Positions 22,717 to 34,125 are shown, counted from the stretch's first letter. The stretch: DNA of 64,000 nucleotides from Paraphaeosphaeria minitans (GCA_015832175.1 WJXW01000002.1:2666001-2730000), one strand, 5' to 3'. The notes: generated by a model from the sequence alone, not told the origin. Made by a program: numbers and translations.

Positions 22717-23700
22717 ACCTTTACTATAGGGGGCGGATCCTTATTCTCTAATATAGACTAGCTAATTTTATAGCGTAAACTACTTCTAAGCCTAATTAAG
22801 TTTAGGGACTTAAAGGCCTAGTTTAGAGTTTAGAAAGTTATAATAGATTATAAGCTCTAGACTAATAAGTAGTTTATTAGCTCCCCTTAGGAGGAATAGG
22901 CGCTAATATAAGACTATCTAGATAATAGTCTTTAGGACACAGTAGCAGCCTTCTACTAAGCTAGGGGGGCAGACAGCTAGTTTAACCTATAAATATTTAT
23001 ATAGTACCTTACCTTTATATACGCTAATAAACACGCCTAGTAAAAGGCTAAAGCACGCCTTAATATAATTAGGTAGAACGCTAAAAAAAGTTTCTTTAAC
23101 TTTTATATCTACTTTAAATAAACCTTAGTAGAGGTAGGTAGCAGCTAGTAAAGTAACACTAAGAAACTGCGTAAGTTACGCTATATAATCTAGCGTAATA
23201 TTTATATAGTTACTTTTAACTATAATATTCCTAAAAGGGACTATAATGTAGCTGTTACTAGGTTTTTACAGATTATAGTAGACCTTAAAATAGAGGCCTT
23301 AGAAGATAAGCTTACTATTTAAGCTACCTCTTATAAAGGTAGCTAGCCCCTTTTTAAAGACAGTAATAGTAACGTCTATATAACTTTTATAGTAGCGTTA
23401 ACCTTAACCTAGCCCTAAGCTAGTAGGGAGGCAGGTAAGCAGCGCCTAAACTAGATACCTAAACATATTTTCTAGTAACACTAGGATATAGGCGTGTGCA
23501 CTTACTATAGTAAGCCTAACTATATAGCTAGAGCCTACTTTAATATAATTTTACTCTAGGTAATTATAACTTAACTTTAGTATAGTAAAATAAGTATCTA
23601 GTTAAGAAAAAAGTAGCCCCTAGTCTAGCGCTAACGTAAGGGCTAAGCGCAATAGTATTAATAGAGGTATAATTAGGGTAAGCTATAATAGTTAGAGTGG
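22717..23700 (+). pseudogene. Gyp2 gag remnant with zinc knuckle
   Basis: The capsid-like segment (about 22980-23420) is followed by a CX2CX4HX4C-type knuckle at 23497-23538. It reads C-T-Y-Y then Lys-Pro-Asn-Tyr-Ile-Ala-Arg-Ala-Tyr: the first Cys is intact and the other metal ligands have become Tyr, as expected from TGT/TGC to TAT/TAC and CAC to TAC changes. The N-terminus is lost beyond the Gyp1-b insertion site. A Gly/Arg/Ser-rich tail extends to about 23700. Confidence 0.78.
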
Positions 23701-26000
23701 CTAGGGCTAGGGTAAGTATAAATAGGCCTACTCCTACCCTCTACGTCTTCTTTAATAGTACATAGTATATAGAGGCCCTAATTAATATAAAGTGTAAATA
23801 CTTTATAGTAATTAGCCCTAAGCTAGTAGATTTACTCCTACTATAGCGTATTATAATTCTAGCCTAGGATCTAGAATAAGCTACTAGGTTATTACTATAG
23901 ACCCTTATTATAGAGATAGTAGTAGTGCTTTATATTATATTTAAATAGTAATAGACCCTTTACACTTATATAATCCCTAACCTCTACTAGAATATAATCT
24001 TAGAGGCCCTCTAGCTAGCTAAGTCTAGAGTAGTAGTAAATATCTATAGCAGTAAAATTATAATTAGCGTAGCTAGGGGTCTTATTACCCTTAATACCTA
24101 GGTAGTAGAGAGGTAGAGCCTCTTTACTATGCTTATAAATAAAAAGGACAATATAATACTCTTTAATATTCTAGATAAAGACTAGAAAAAGGTATTCCTA
24201 ACTTTACTCTAAGATATTACCTAGATACTTATAATAACACTTTCTTACATAGTAGAATCCCTGCCCCCCTATAACGTAGTAGGGCTAGGCCTTACTAAAG
24301 ATAATAGGACTCTCCCCTTAGAACTAGTAGAGTATACTACTATTTTTAATAAGACTAAGGTATCTAGTCTCCTACTATACTAGGGCATATTAGACTACTA
24401 TATCTACTTAAAGTAGACCCTAAGTAGCTCTCTCCTAAGACTGCCTTAAGGCCTACTATATAGTATATTTAGAGATTAGCTAGCAGAACTCTAGCGCTAA
24501 CTTATAGAACTTATAAATAAAGGCTAGATATAAGCTAGCTTCTTTTTAGTAGGTGCTTTAGTCTTTCTAGCCCTAAAACCTAAAAGAAAATAGCGCCTAT
24601 ATATTAACTATAAAGAGATTAATGCAATCTCTAAGCTATATTAATACCCCCTTCTACTTATTAAAGAGATACTGTACACCCTCTCCTAGGCTACTTAGTT
24701 TATAAAAGTAGATATCTGCGCTGCCTTCTATAAGCTATAAGTTATAGAGGGGGAAGAACACTACACTATATTTTATATTTAGTTTAGCCTCTTTAAGTAG
24801 TTATTAGTCCTATTTAGACTAACTAGGGCACCTACTATATTTTAGCGCTATATTAATAGCGCTCTAAAGGATACCCTAGGCAATATATATATAGCTTATC
24901 TAGATAATGTACTTATCTATATAATAGGGCCCCTACGCTAACACTAGGACTATATACGATAAGTGCTAGGACTCCTATAGGAAACTAGACTATATATAGT
25001 CCTAGGAAAATGCAAATTTGTAATAACAAAAGTTAGGTATCTAGAGTATTTTATTATAGTAGGTAAGGCTATTTGCCCTAATCTAGTAAAGATATAGGCA
25101 ATTAATTAATAGGACGCCCCCTCTATAGTACGTATAGTCTACTACTTTATTAGCTTTACTAACTTCTATTGTAACTTTTTTCTTTAATTCTCTAGGTAGG
25201 CCGCACCTGTATATGCCCTTACTAAAAAAAGGGTCCTATTTTAATAGGGCTCTAAGGAATAGGAGGCTTTCTAGGCCCTAAAGGATATATTTATATAGGG
25301 CCCTATTCTAGCGCTCTAGGACCTAGAGCGTAACACGCTAGTAGAGGTAGACTACTTAAGTAGCGCTACTAGGGCCTACCTTTTCTAATATATTAAGGGG
25401 ATCTAGCACTTTATAGCCTACTACTCTACAGCCTTAACACTAGCCTAGTAGAACTATACTATTTATAATAAAGAGCTGCTTACAATTATATAGGTCCTAT
25501 AGGTATAAAGACTAGAACTAATAGAAGTAGCGCGCCCCTTTAAAATTCTAATAGACTATAAGAACTTTAAATACTTTATAAAGATCTAAAAATTAAGTAA
25601 GCGCTAGTACTAGTAGTTAGAGTTACTTTTTACTTTTCGCTTCTACCTCTGCTACTAGTCTAGATTCTAGGTAGCTAGACTAGACGCACTAAGCTAGTAT
25701 AAGCAGGATATAGCCTAGTAGATAAGGATAAACGCCCTACTAATAGTGCCTAAGACTATCTAGGCTACCTTAGTGTAGACGCAATCTTTAATAGCGCTAG
25801 TAAAGGCCTAGATCTTTACTAACACGCATTTATAGGCACTCTAAAACGCGGCTGTAGTAGAGTCCCCCCTCTACTATATTAGGCTTAAGGCGGTGCGCTA
25901 TAGTAACTATATATTTCTTATAGTAGCTACTACCTCCTAATAAATTAGGGACTATATAATTAGTGCGTATAGGTCCCTCTTATAGCAAGGAGTCTTTTAG
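23700..26000 (+). pseudogene. Gyp2 pol: protease, RT and RNase H
   Basis: A retropepsin-like segment has the active-site position at 23784 (Leu-Ile-Asn-Ile for Leu-Ile-Asp-Ser). RT is recognisable over about 24530-25100: a PKPKR block, LYINYKEIN, the segment TIFQRYIN near 24830 and the active-site box AYLDN then VLIYI at 24894-24926. It is followed by the FTNFY connection (about 25150) and RNase H to about 25900. One catalytic Asp of RT has become Asn. Long stretches are open, with stops mainly at Gln/Trp positions, so alignment to Ty3/Gypsy pol is easy. Confidence 0.9.
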
Positions 26001-27340
26001 GTTCTAGATTAAGAATCTTTTACTACTACTATTATATAGTGCATATATAAGTCTCTAGTTATAGGCTATTTTAGAAAGAACTCTATGTTTAAGATTATTT
26101 ACTAGGACTACTACTAGAATAATATATTTAAAGATGTTACCAAATTTATACATAATTACTACTACGTAGAAGTGTATATAGACTAGTGGAAGTAGTAAGG
26201 TCTCTTATAGCTACTTCTAATTCTAGACTAGTACTAGGTGCAACTCTTAATAGATTTTATAGTAGACTTTCCCTAGGCCTCTATAGCAGCACCGTAATAC
26301 CTACTTATAATTATTAATTGGCTGTTAAAGTATATATAACTAGAAGCTATAACTTCTATAATAGTAGAGCACTATATAGCCTACTTTTATAATATATAGT
26401 AGTAGTTTTATAGCTTCCCTACCTTACTAGTTATAGATAGAGGCTTAGACTAGCTAGGGAAGTTCTAGACTACGCTATATAAATTAACTAGAATAAAATA
26501 ACTCCTCTCTATAGTATACCACCCCTAGACTAACAGTAGTATAGAGAGGGTAAACTAGGAGGTACTCTTAGTTCTCTGTATTATAGTTAACTTTAAATAA
26601 ATAGACTAGCTAGACTACCTCCTAGCCTACTAGTTTATATTAAATAATAAAGTATCTACTACTATAGGCCTAAGCCTAAATTTTCTATTTAATAGATATT
26701 ACGTTAATCTCCTTAAGAGAATCCCTTTACTAGTAAAGTCTAGCTATACCTTTACTAGGAGAGTAAAGCACTTTCTAGACTACTTTAAGAGAAAGATAGC
26801 TTTAGTCTAGGCTACTATTACCTATAGATAGTAGTGCACTATAGAGGCTATAAACTACACTTACTACCCTATAGAGTAATTCTAAGTTAGAGATAAAGTA
26901 TAGTTCTTACTATATAACATAAAAACTAACTAGCTAAAGAAGAAACTTAACTAGCTTAAAATTAAGTACACTATAATAGTTATACTATCTCTACTTATAG
27001 TAACGCTAGACCTACCTAGTAATTTTTATAAGACTATCTACGTTAACTTCCTTAAGTAAGCGGCAGACAATCCCCTGCCTAGTTAGACCTAGGCTAACGC
27101 CTAGCTAGGCCTAGCCCTAGAGCTAGAAGAAGTAGACCTAAACCTACGTAAATAAGAAGTAGAAGAGGTCCTACGTATTAAGAACGCCTAGGATAAATAA
27201 TAATAGGCGCTAGTAAAGTAGACTAGGTAGATATTACTAACTTAGGTGCTAGTTAAAAATATTATAGATACTATAGCTTTAGACTGCTTTAAGGCCGCCT
27301 AGGAGGACTATAGGTATAATAATAGTCCTATCTAGCTTAT
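26000..27340 (+). pseudogene. Gyp2 integrase and chromodomain
   Basis: Integrase zinc region about 26020-26230. Core about 26240-26680 with Asp in LIDFIVDF (about 26250), Asp in VIDRG (about 26430) and Glu in SIERVNQE (about 26540): all three acidic positions are readable. Downstream are the FLLYNIKTN-like segment and a Pro-rich linker. A chromodomain at about 27150-27310 has VEEVLRIKNA, then ALVK, a stop at a Trp codon, TG, and LTQ. Chromodomain integrases target heterochromatin, which fits the nested setting. Residual stops preclude function. Confidence 0.88.
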
Positions 27341-27429
27341 AGGGAAGAACACATAAATATTATAAAGGAAGCTATAATAGGTATTTAAGAATTTATTCCC
27401 TTACTAACCTAGTAGAGGCGCTATTTATC

Positions 27430-28620
27430 TAAAAACTACTAAAGGCTATTAGCCCTAGAGTTATAATAACTAAAGCGTCACTAAAGTAACACTAGATAAG
27501 AATAATAGGGGGCTATAATAACTATATTACTCTTTACACTAGTAGTAGTAGTAGCTAGAAGAGTGCACTAAGCTAGCCCTAAATAAAGACTTAGGCAGAG
27601 TTACTCTATAAGGCTTTTAATATAAATTAAAAGGTATATGCTGTTAAGCTAGGGCTGCTAGAAGGGTAAAGTAGTATTAGCTAGGAGCTATTTTAAGTCG
27701 CTCTATAATAGTAGTAAATAGGTTAGTAGTTTACGCTTAAGTCTAGGTTATCTTATCTAGGCGCTAGCCTATACTCTCTTTAGATTGCTAGATATAATTT
27801 TCTATATTATTTATCTACCCTGCTATATTATTAGCTAACGCTACTAGATTCTAATTATAGTTACTACTACGCTAGGCTAGAGTTATCTAGAGCAAAGGTG
27901 CTACTAGGGCTATATCTATACTAAGGGGGGTAACTACTATTCTATTACTATACTAAGGTAGGGGTATAGTAGAGGAGTCTAGCTTCTAAATTAGGCTAGA
28001 GTTCTTAAGCGCTAAGTTTAGGTACTATTAATACTACTAGACTAAGTGGTAGAACTCTACTATAAAAGTAGGTAGTGTTCTAGTTATAGGCTTTTAGGGG
28101 TTAGTGTTATACGTTCTAGAATTATAGATATTTAAATTACTATTAACCTAGCCTTACTCTACGTATTTAATCTAGAGGCGTAGAGCCCACCTTAGGCCTA
28201 GGTTATTAGCGAAGGGGGTAGAATTATACTAGTAAGTAGCCTTAGTGTAATAGCAGGCGCTATAGAAGTAGCCCTAGAATAGTTAACAGCTATATAAATA
28301 TTAATAATAGTCTAGAATACAAAACTATAAACTTACTCTACGCGCCTAAGCTACTTTAGGCGCCTAATATATTTAATATATATAAGGCCTATATTAGGAT
28401 TAGCTAGCTCTTTATTTAAACTATCTCTTTAAAGGACTGCGCTTTTAGTAATATAAAACTACTTTAGGGTATAAGTAAAAGTAATAAGGTTAGAGTAATT
28501 AGCTAGTACACGCCTTTTAGAGGTTATAAAGAGGTAAAGGCAATTACTACTATTAGGCTACTATATAGGTGTATTAAGGCTCTAGAGAATCTTTTCTACT
28601 TTAGCGTTATTAATCTCTTT
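27430..28620 (-). pseudogene. Possible antisense frame in Gyp2 3' region
   Basis: Between the chromodomain and the putative 3' LTR, the minus strand has a frame with fewer stops than its neighbours at 28500-28140. A second stretch at 27900-27540 reads as an Asn/Gln/Ile-rich, possibly coiled segment (containing INNIENYI and ERLKIAPS). The two stretches are in different frames, so the assignment is uncertain. Position and orientation match the antisense frames of Gyp1, Gyp4 and Cop1. A plus-strand frame at 28520-29010 is also fairly open and may be the real one. No family recognised. Confidence 0.3.
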
Positions 28621-29051
28621 CTTAGTATACGTATAGCTAGGCTTAGTAAGGCGCTAGTTTAGGTCTAAAGGGTTATTACTACTACTACTACTAGGACTAA
28701 AGATATCTACTAAAGTAGCGCTACTTTAGAGGCTATTATTAATAATATTAATATTAGCTACAGCTGCGAATAGAACGCTAAAAAAAAGGGCTAAAAGGCT
28801 AATAAGAGTATAGAGGCGTATAGCGTAGGAATAGAAGAAAAACTAGATTAGGGCTAGAAGGAGGCGAGGACAGAGGTAGTTATAAATAGTTAAGGAAGTT
28901 AGAATAGGCATAGTTTAGGGTTAGTATAGGAAAGAGAAAGTAGAGAAGGGAAGAAGGAAAGTAAAGTAACGTAGATATAAAGAGACTATAATAGCGACGC
29001 ACTGCTAAGGTAATAGATATATAATAATTATATTAGAAAGGGTAGGAGCGC

Positions 29052-29454
29052 TGTCCTATCGCCTTATAATAATAAGGTAAATAAATAAACTACCTAATAA
29101 GGGCCCTTGCCCTAAGACCGCCTTAGGGCCGCCTTTACACTATAAGGGAACTCTTACTAAAATAACAATAAGTTCCTAATAGAAGAATAACCCCTATAAC
29201 ACTACTACCTTACTATAGTACAATACTCCTAAGATCTCTAAGGCTTACCTTATAACTATAAGACGTTTTAAACTAAGTAAGGTCTAGGGTATATAATAGG
29301 CTAGGGCTATGCCCTAGCCTTTAAAAGAATTTTAAGGAAAAGAACTACCCTAAAGAAGTAGACCTACTAAAGAAAACTCTTCTTATAAGCAGCACACCCC
29401 CCTATAGAGACTTAATACCTAGAATTTATCCTTTACATTTGGCACTTACAGTTC
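29052..29454 (+). repeat. Candidate Gyp2 3' LTR region
   Basis: Begins TGTCCTATCGCC right after a purine tract and contains no coding signal. It has short inverted repeats (CCTAAGACCGCCTTAGG near 29110; GGCTAGGGC and GCCCTAGCC near 29303-29320). The end cannot be fixed because the partner LTR is outside the window. Confidence 0.4.
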
Positions 29455-29644
29455 TATTCACTCTCTAAGGCTAGCCCATAATAAGTAGTAGAGTAGGACA
29501 CGTAACGTGCTTAGTGGCTTAGTAATACTAAGCACTAAGTAGCTATAGTATATAGGAACGCAAGGATAGACTTTCTATACTTATGTTTAATCTACTTATT
29601 AATCTATTATTTAGATTATTCTTAGGCTATATTATTAACTTATC
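29455..29644 (+). repeat. Diverged Gyp4-like LTR fragment
   Basis: Matches the reverse complement of the Gyp4 LTRs, best over 29545-29640 (GAACGCAAGGATAG and onward), with weaker similarity back to about 29460. It is cut at 29644 by Gyp1-c. It contains indels relative to the intact Gyp4 LTRs, so it is an older relative, plus-oriented. Confidence 0.7.
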
Positions 29645-29856
29645 TATAAGGTCTAGTTATAGGTAATAGTATTTACTTTACACTAGGAAGGATAGTAAAA
29701 AGATAACTTAATAGTATTAATAGAATAATACTTATCTTATATAGAGTTAGGGCGTAGTATAGGTTTTACGCAGCTAGCTCGCTTAGCGTATAGGCCCTTT
29801 ATAAGTCTTTAGCGCTAGATACTATAATACTATAATAATATTATAATCTACCTATT
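29645..29856 (-). repeat. Gyp1-c 3' LTR, interrupted
   Basis: Reverse-oriented Gyp1 LTR running up to CTATT at 29856. The last three bases (ACA) are found at 43998-44000 after Gyp3 and its duplicated CTATT. Total about 215 bp. Confidence 0.92.
29852..29856. repeat. Target-site duplication of Gyp3 (left)
   Basis: CTATT before the Gyp3 5' LTR and again at 43993-43997 after its 3' LTR. It lies within the terminal bases of the Gyp1-c LTR. Confidence 0.94.
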
Positions 29857-30057
29857 TGTTATGGAGCTAGGCGCGAGGCTAGAGTAATTAGATAAAGTTT
29901 TTACTTATTAGGCCAACTTTAGCGTGCTAGTCCTATGTTAGACTCACGCCCTTACGCGTTAGATCTCTACGCGTCTACGCCTAAGTATCTAGCTTCCTAA
30001 CTATAGTTTTTATTCAATACAATTAATTAATAATAAGCCTCTATACTGCCTATAATA
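29857..30057 (+). repeat. Gyp3 5' LTR (201 bp)
   Basis: Starts TGTTATGGAGCTAGGCG and ends CCTATAATA (CA mutated to TA). Pairs with 43792-43992. Confidence 0.95.
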
Positions 30058-30500
30058 TAAACTACAGTTCCTGTAACTACCTTAGATAAAGGAAATCAAT
30101 TACATAAGTCCTTTATAGTTAGACCTTACTTGCGCGACTAGTTTATACACATAGTACACATACCCCGCACACTAAGGATTAGTGGCACTATGGGCCTAAT
30201 TAGGCTTCCTATATACTATAATAGCTAGATTAGCTAAAGAGCGCTAGAAAGTGCTTAATAATTAATAATATAACCTAGCTAAAGAAGGTAACACGTATAG
30301 TATATTATTATAACAGCCCTCGCTTCTAACTCTTAATTATTAATAATGTAATCTAGCTAATAAAAGTAATACATATAGTGTGTTATTATAATAGCCCCTA
30401 CTCCTAACTTAGTATAGTAACGCGCTATTATAATAAGTTACTTAATCAATAATCTAAGGTAATAACACCTCTATAGTATAGAAGGCGGATAGTAATAATA
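30058..30500. repeat. Gyp3 leader with 78-bp tandem repeats
   Basis: Non-coding leader between LTR and gag. Two degenerate 78-bp units begin at about 30255 and 30333; both contain ATTAATAAT, CTAGCTAA and TATTATTATAA segments. A shorter third copy follows to about 30450. No gene seen; the repeats may be structured leader RNA or simple duplication. Confidence 0.75.
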
Positions 30501-32640
30501 ATAACTTTAATAACTTACTTAATCGCACTATTACGCAACACGCCAAAGCCTTTACGCTAAAGGTATCCTTTAACCTACTAGTCTATAAACGCCTATTAAG
30601 CGCTACTACTAGTTCCTATAAAGTTAGTAGAGGCCTTAGTATATTTAGAGTTAACTACCCTATTTAGAAATCTACTACTATAGCTAGTAAGGTGCCCTAT
30701 AAGTCCCTATTAGACTTTGTCGCGTATCTATTACTACCCTTTAACGTAGACTATAAAGATAATAATAATACTAAAACTATATTCTAGTGTGTACGTTATT
30801 AGTTGTCGCGCCTAATAATAGATTAGGCTATACACGAAAGCCTACACGTATTTATAACTTTATAATGTGTCTTTAAAGCTTAGGTTAAGATAGTAAAGGC
30901 CTAGGTGTTATTATTTATTAGCGTGTAGATAGCTAAAGAGGATAATAAGAAAGTTAAGCATAAGTACTTAGTCCTTATATACATTAATAATAATAATAAA
31001 CTAAAGAAAAATAATATTATCTCTTTAGTTAACAGCCTTAGCGCGTTTAGAGCTGCGGTTCAGAAGCACCCCTATAAATAGTACACTATAGTTACTAAGT
31101 ACCTTATACGCAACTAATACATTAAATAGGATTTTAATATAGGAGCTATTAAGCTTTCGAGTGTATAGATTAAAATAAGCTTTACGCTTATAGCCTATAA
31201 TAGCGTACACAGACAACGTAATAAGGCCTATAAGTAATAGTAATAGCTATAGAAGACATTAAATTAGAAGTTAAGTAATATAAAGGCTCTAGTTAAGCGC
31301 CTACACTCTAAGAATAACACAATTAAAGAGTAGTTACAATAGGCACTAGAGCGTAAAAAGAAGGTTAGTGCGCGTAAGGATAAATATAAGTTACTATACA
31401 CTAGTTAGTAAGAAGAATTACAATGCGCCTATTTAGAAAAGAAAGCTAAGTAGGGTAAGCTACGTTATTAGAAGAAAAAGTATTATTCTTAGTAATATAC
31501 TAGAAATAATCCTTCTAATAGCTCTAATAAGTCCTTGAGTAGCTTATCTAATAGCGAGTTAAGCACTAAGTTACATAATCCCTTACGCCCTTAATAATAA
31601 GAAGACACGCCACTATTAAATATAAGCAGCGCCACATTGCGTATAGAAAATAAGCGTAAGTCTAATAATTATTAGCTAGACGTCTGTAAGTACTATAGCA
31701 CTAATAACCTAGAGTTAGAGTAATAGCGTGCCTTAGCTAATATAAAGTTTTAAGAGTTATATAAGTTATTTAAGGATAATAAGGGTAGACCTAATAAGTA
31801 GTCTAACATCTACTATTTATAGGATAAGTATAAGTCTACTGCTTTTAACTATATTAAGCACTATTATTTAGATCCTACCTTAGCTAATACGTATACTAAA
31901 CGCACTAAGTTGTTAGACAATCTAGAGGCCTCCTTTAGAGTCTAGGACAAGGAGAGCGCAGCGCTAGCTAAGTTAGAAATAAGTGAAATTAAATAAAGTA
32001 ATAATAAAACTATTAGTGTCTAGATTAGCCACTTTAACAAGGTTTATAAATAAGCTTAGGTAGATAGCTGCACTAAACACCTTAAGGGGATTACTAACTT
32101 TAATTAATAATTTAAGGACCCTACTATTAATAACTAACTCTTAAATAAAATATAGGCTAATTTTACCTAGCGCCTTTAGGTGTTAGACTTATAATATAAT
32201 ATAGTGTATAGACGCGACAGCTACCTATCTAAAGGCACTAACAATAAGAAGTTAGATAGTAAGAACTATAATTGTAACTACTCTACTATCTATAGTAGTA
32301 ATAGTAAGCTAGACTAGGGGAAGAAGTAGAATAATAACCTAAACTAGCGCTCTATAAAAAAGTACTGTATTATTTAGAAGCGTAATATCTGCGCTTACTA
32401 CCTCTAGCTAGGTTATTATCTAGATAATAGCAGCTAGCTAGCATTATATAAGTTATTAGGTAAGATTACTATAATACTATCTAAGTAGTTATAGTAGGTA
32501 ACTATTAAGGAGGCAGTAGACAAGGCTACGCCTACGTAATTAGGAAAAGTATAGGTCCTAATAATAGTAACCTTTAGGATCTTTTACTATTTGCGTATAA
32601 ACAGGAGATTATTAACACTCTTTATTACTACTAGGATCTG
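30500..32640 (+). pseudogene. Gyp3 gag remnant with coiled coil and zinc knuckle
   Basis: A long plus-strand frame. The N-terminal half (30540-31230) is followed by a Lys/Glu/Gln-rich probable coiled coil (about 31290-31480), a Ser/Asn-rich linker (31500-31600), a capsid-like region (31700-32200), and near 32375-32420 a block reading NICAYYLQ then Leu-Gly-Tyr-Tyr. That block fits a decayed CX2CX4HX4C knuckle, with Tyr replacing Cys and His. The knuckle is the RNA-binding part of nucleocapsid. At over 700 codons this gag is larger than typical Gypsy gags. Stops at Gln/Trp positions break it. Confidence 0.75.
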
Positions 32641-33044
32641 TAGTAAGCGCTAAGTTAACCTAGTATCTAACTACTTTACGCGTTGTTAAGTAACGCGTAC
32701 TAGTTTACGTATAGAATAGAGGAGCTTAAACTCTTAGTAGTAGACGTTAATATTATAAACTAACTGCCTAATAGGCTACTACATAGCCTACAGATAATAA
32801 TAAAAGCTAAAGTAGAGAAGTCCTAGTTTATAGCTATCTTAGCTAGCCTCTTACTAGACAGCAGCTGTATAGAATAGGTAGTAAGCGCTAGGTTTATATA
32901 ATAATATAAGCTACCTACTATAAAGGTAAACACTCTAGTATTACTGCGCCTTATAGATAGTAAAGTAGTTAGTATAATAGATACTATAGCGAAGGTGCGC
33001 GTAAGCCTAGAAGACTATATTAGTAAGGATTAGCACTAGATTAT
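32640..33044 (+). pseudogene. Gyp3 protease region, 5' part
   Basis: Retropepsin-like region downstream of the knuckle, cut at 33044 by Gyp4 and continued at 39756. Across the junction the frame goes from EDYISKD-like sequence to DIVSYN, then a VILGRPWL-like segment decayed to Ile-Ile-Ile, typical of the protease C-terminus in fungal Gypsy elements. Confidence 0.65.
33040..33044. repeat. Target-site duplication of Gyp4 (left)
   Basis: ATTAT before the left LTR and again at 39751-39755 after the right LTR, proving a clean insertion of Gyp4 into Gyp3. Confidence 0.94.
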
Positions 33045-33455
33045 TGTTAAATCCAAGAGGGTAGCTAGTCCTAAAGGGTTAAGGTTGGTTCTTAGGCAGG
33101 AGTACTTACAGAAGGTAGAAGGTCTTATTAATATAATAGTATCTTGCGAAGTGTAATAAGTTAACAATTTGGTCTACTAGAATCTAAATAATAGATTAAT
33201 AAATAGATTAAATATAAGTATAGAGAGCCTATCCTCGCGTTCCTATATACTTTAAATAATTAGTAGACTAATCGCTCTAATTAAACTAATTAAGCACTAA
33301 TTAGTTGCTTAGTATATTAAGTGCTTAGTCTAATTAGTTATCTTAGCGCTCTAATCACACTAATTAGGTTACGTAACCTTTTATGCTGTGCCACTTAAAT
33401 AATAAATTTAGATATATATAAAGATTCTAGGAGGCCTAGCCTTTAGATCTTAACA
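33045..33455 (-). repeat. Gyp4 3' LTR (411 bp)
   Basis: Plus-strand start TGTTAAATCCAAGAGGGTAG, end AGATCTTAACA. More mutated than the partner at 39340-39750. It contains repeated AATTAG/CTAATT motifs and a palindromic run around 33290-33345 (GCACTAATTAG and CTAATTAG). Confidence 0.95.
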
Positions 33456-33457
33456 TT

Positions 33458-33470
33458 ATCTCCCTCCTTA
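33458..33470 (-). promoter_or_regulatory. Gyp4 polypurine tract
   Basis: The plus strand reads ATCTCCCTCCTTA, so the element strand is purine-rich (AAGGAGGGAGAT) immediately before the 3' LTR. Confidence 0.75.
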
Positions 33471-33639
33471 CTAGGATTTGTCCTTAAATTATATAACTAT
33501 ATTTTATACCTAGTTATAACTAGAGCTCGCCCTATATTATAAGTAGTATTAGCTTACTTATATTATGCCCTAATAACTTTCTAAGTCTAGTACTACCTAT
33601 TACTATTACTTAACTAATTTTATTAACTCCTTTAGCGAA

Positions 33640-34125
33640 GTTATAGTTAAAAAATACTTAATATATATAAAATATAACTATGTTTATAAGGTTTACGTTT
33701 AGTCTAAAAAATGTAAAGAATATATTTATTAAGGTTAATATTATAATGTGCGCGTTTTAGAGTCTAAGTTTAAGCGTTTATTAGCAGAGAAAGAGAAATT
33801 ACGTGTGCAGATAAAAAAGTTAAGAAAAACATAGAAAGCTGCGTTTAAAGCTTATAAGGAGGCGTTAAAGAAATTATAGGTTGCATGTACGCGCGAAGAT
33901 TAGTTGCGTTAGTAAATAGACTTACTAGATAAGCGTACTAAGAATGTAATAGTAGTTAAGAAGAAGAATATTAAGGAGGCTAAATCTTATAAGGCTATTA
34001 ATCTAGTAGTTAATAAGACTCCTTTAGGTCCCTTCTTGTTCCCTATAATATAGAGCGGTTTTAAAGATTTCCTATTAGAATTCTAGAATAATCTAGTGCC
34101 TTTACTATTTTAGGTACGAATATTA
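33640..34125 (+). pseudogene. Gyp4 antisense accessory frame: basic coiled-coil protein
   Basis: A plus-strand frame, opposite to Gyp4 gag-pol, between the chromodomain and 3' LTR. About 160 codons are followed with only about a dozen stops, all TAA/TAG. The first 45 residues have a spaced series of Tyr codons around one intact Cys (33712, SKKCKE), the look of a Cys-rich module whose TGT/TGC codons became TAT/TAC. Next is a strongly charged heptad-like segment (about 33770-33960) including KRLLAEKEKLRVQIKK and YKEALKK. It ends with NKTPLGPFLFP and a hydrophobic tail. This composition is not expected from the complement of a pol gene. Function and family are not known to me. Confidence 0.65.

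Larger units (their letters stand above)
22717..29454 (+). mobile_element. Gyp2, chromovirus, 5' end missing
   Basis: Plus-strand Gypsy element forming the floor into which Gyp1-a and Gyp1-b inserted. Its 5' LTR and gag start would lie left of the window, beyond Gyp1-a. Visible are gag with zinc knuckle, protease, RT, RNase H, integrase and chromodomain, then a 1.7-kb 3' region. A purine-rich tract (GAAAGGGTAGGAGCGC, ending at 29051) is followed by TGTCCTATCGCC, a plausible 3' LTR start at 29052. The end is uncertain because no second LTR is available. Gyp2 looks richer in G+C and less stop-ridden than Gyp1 or Cop1. Confidence 0.85.

Noticed and set aside
31025..31216. 63-codon minus-strand open frame
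   Set aside because: Lies opposite the readable Gyp3 gag frame, has no recognisable features and no copy to support it.
33290..33345. AATTAG palindromes in the Gyp4 LTR as a separate MITE
   Set aside because: They occur at the same place in both Gyp4 LTRs, with no target duplication of their own, so they are part of the LTR.
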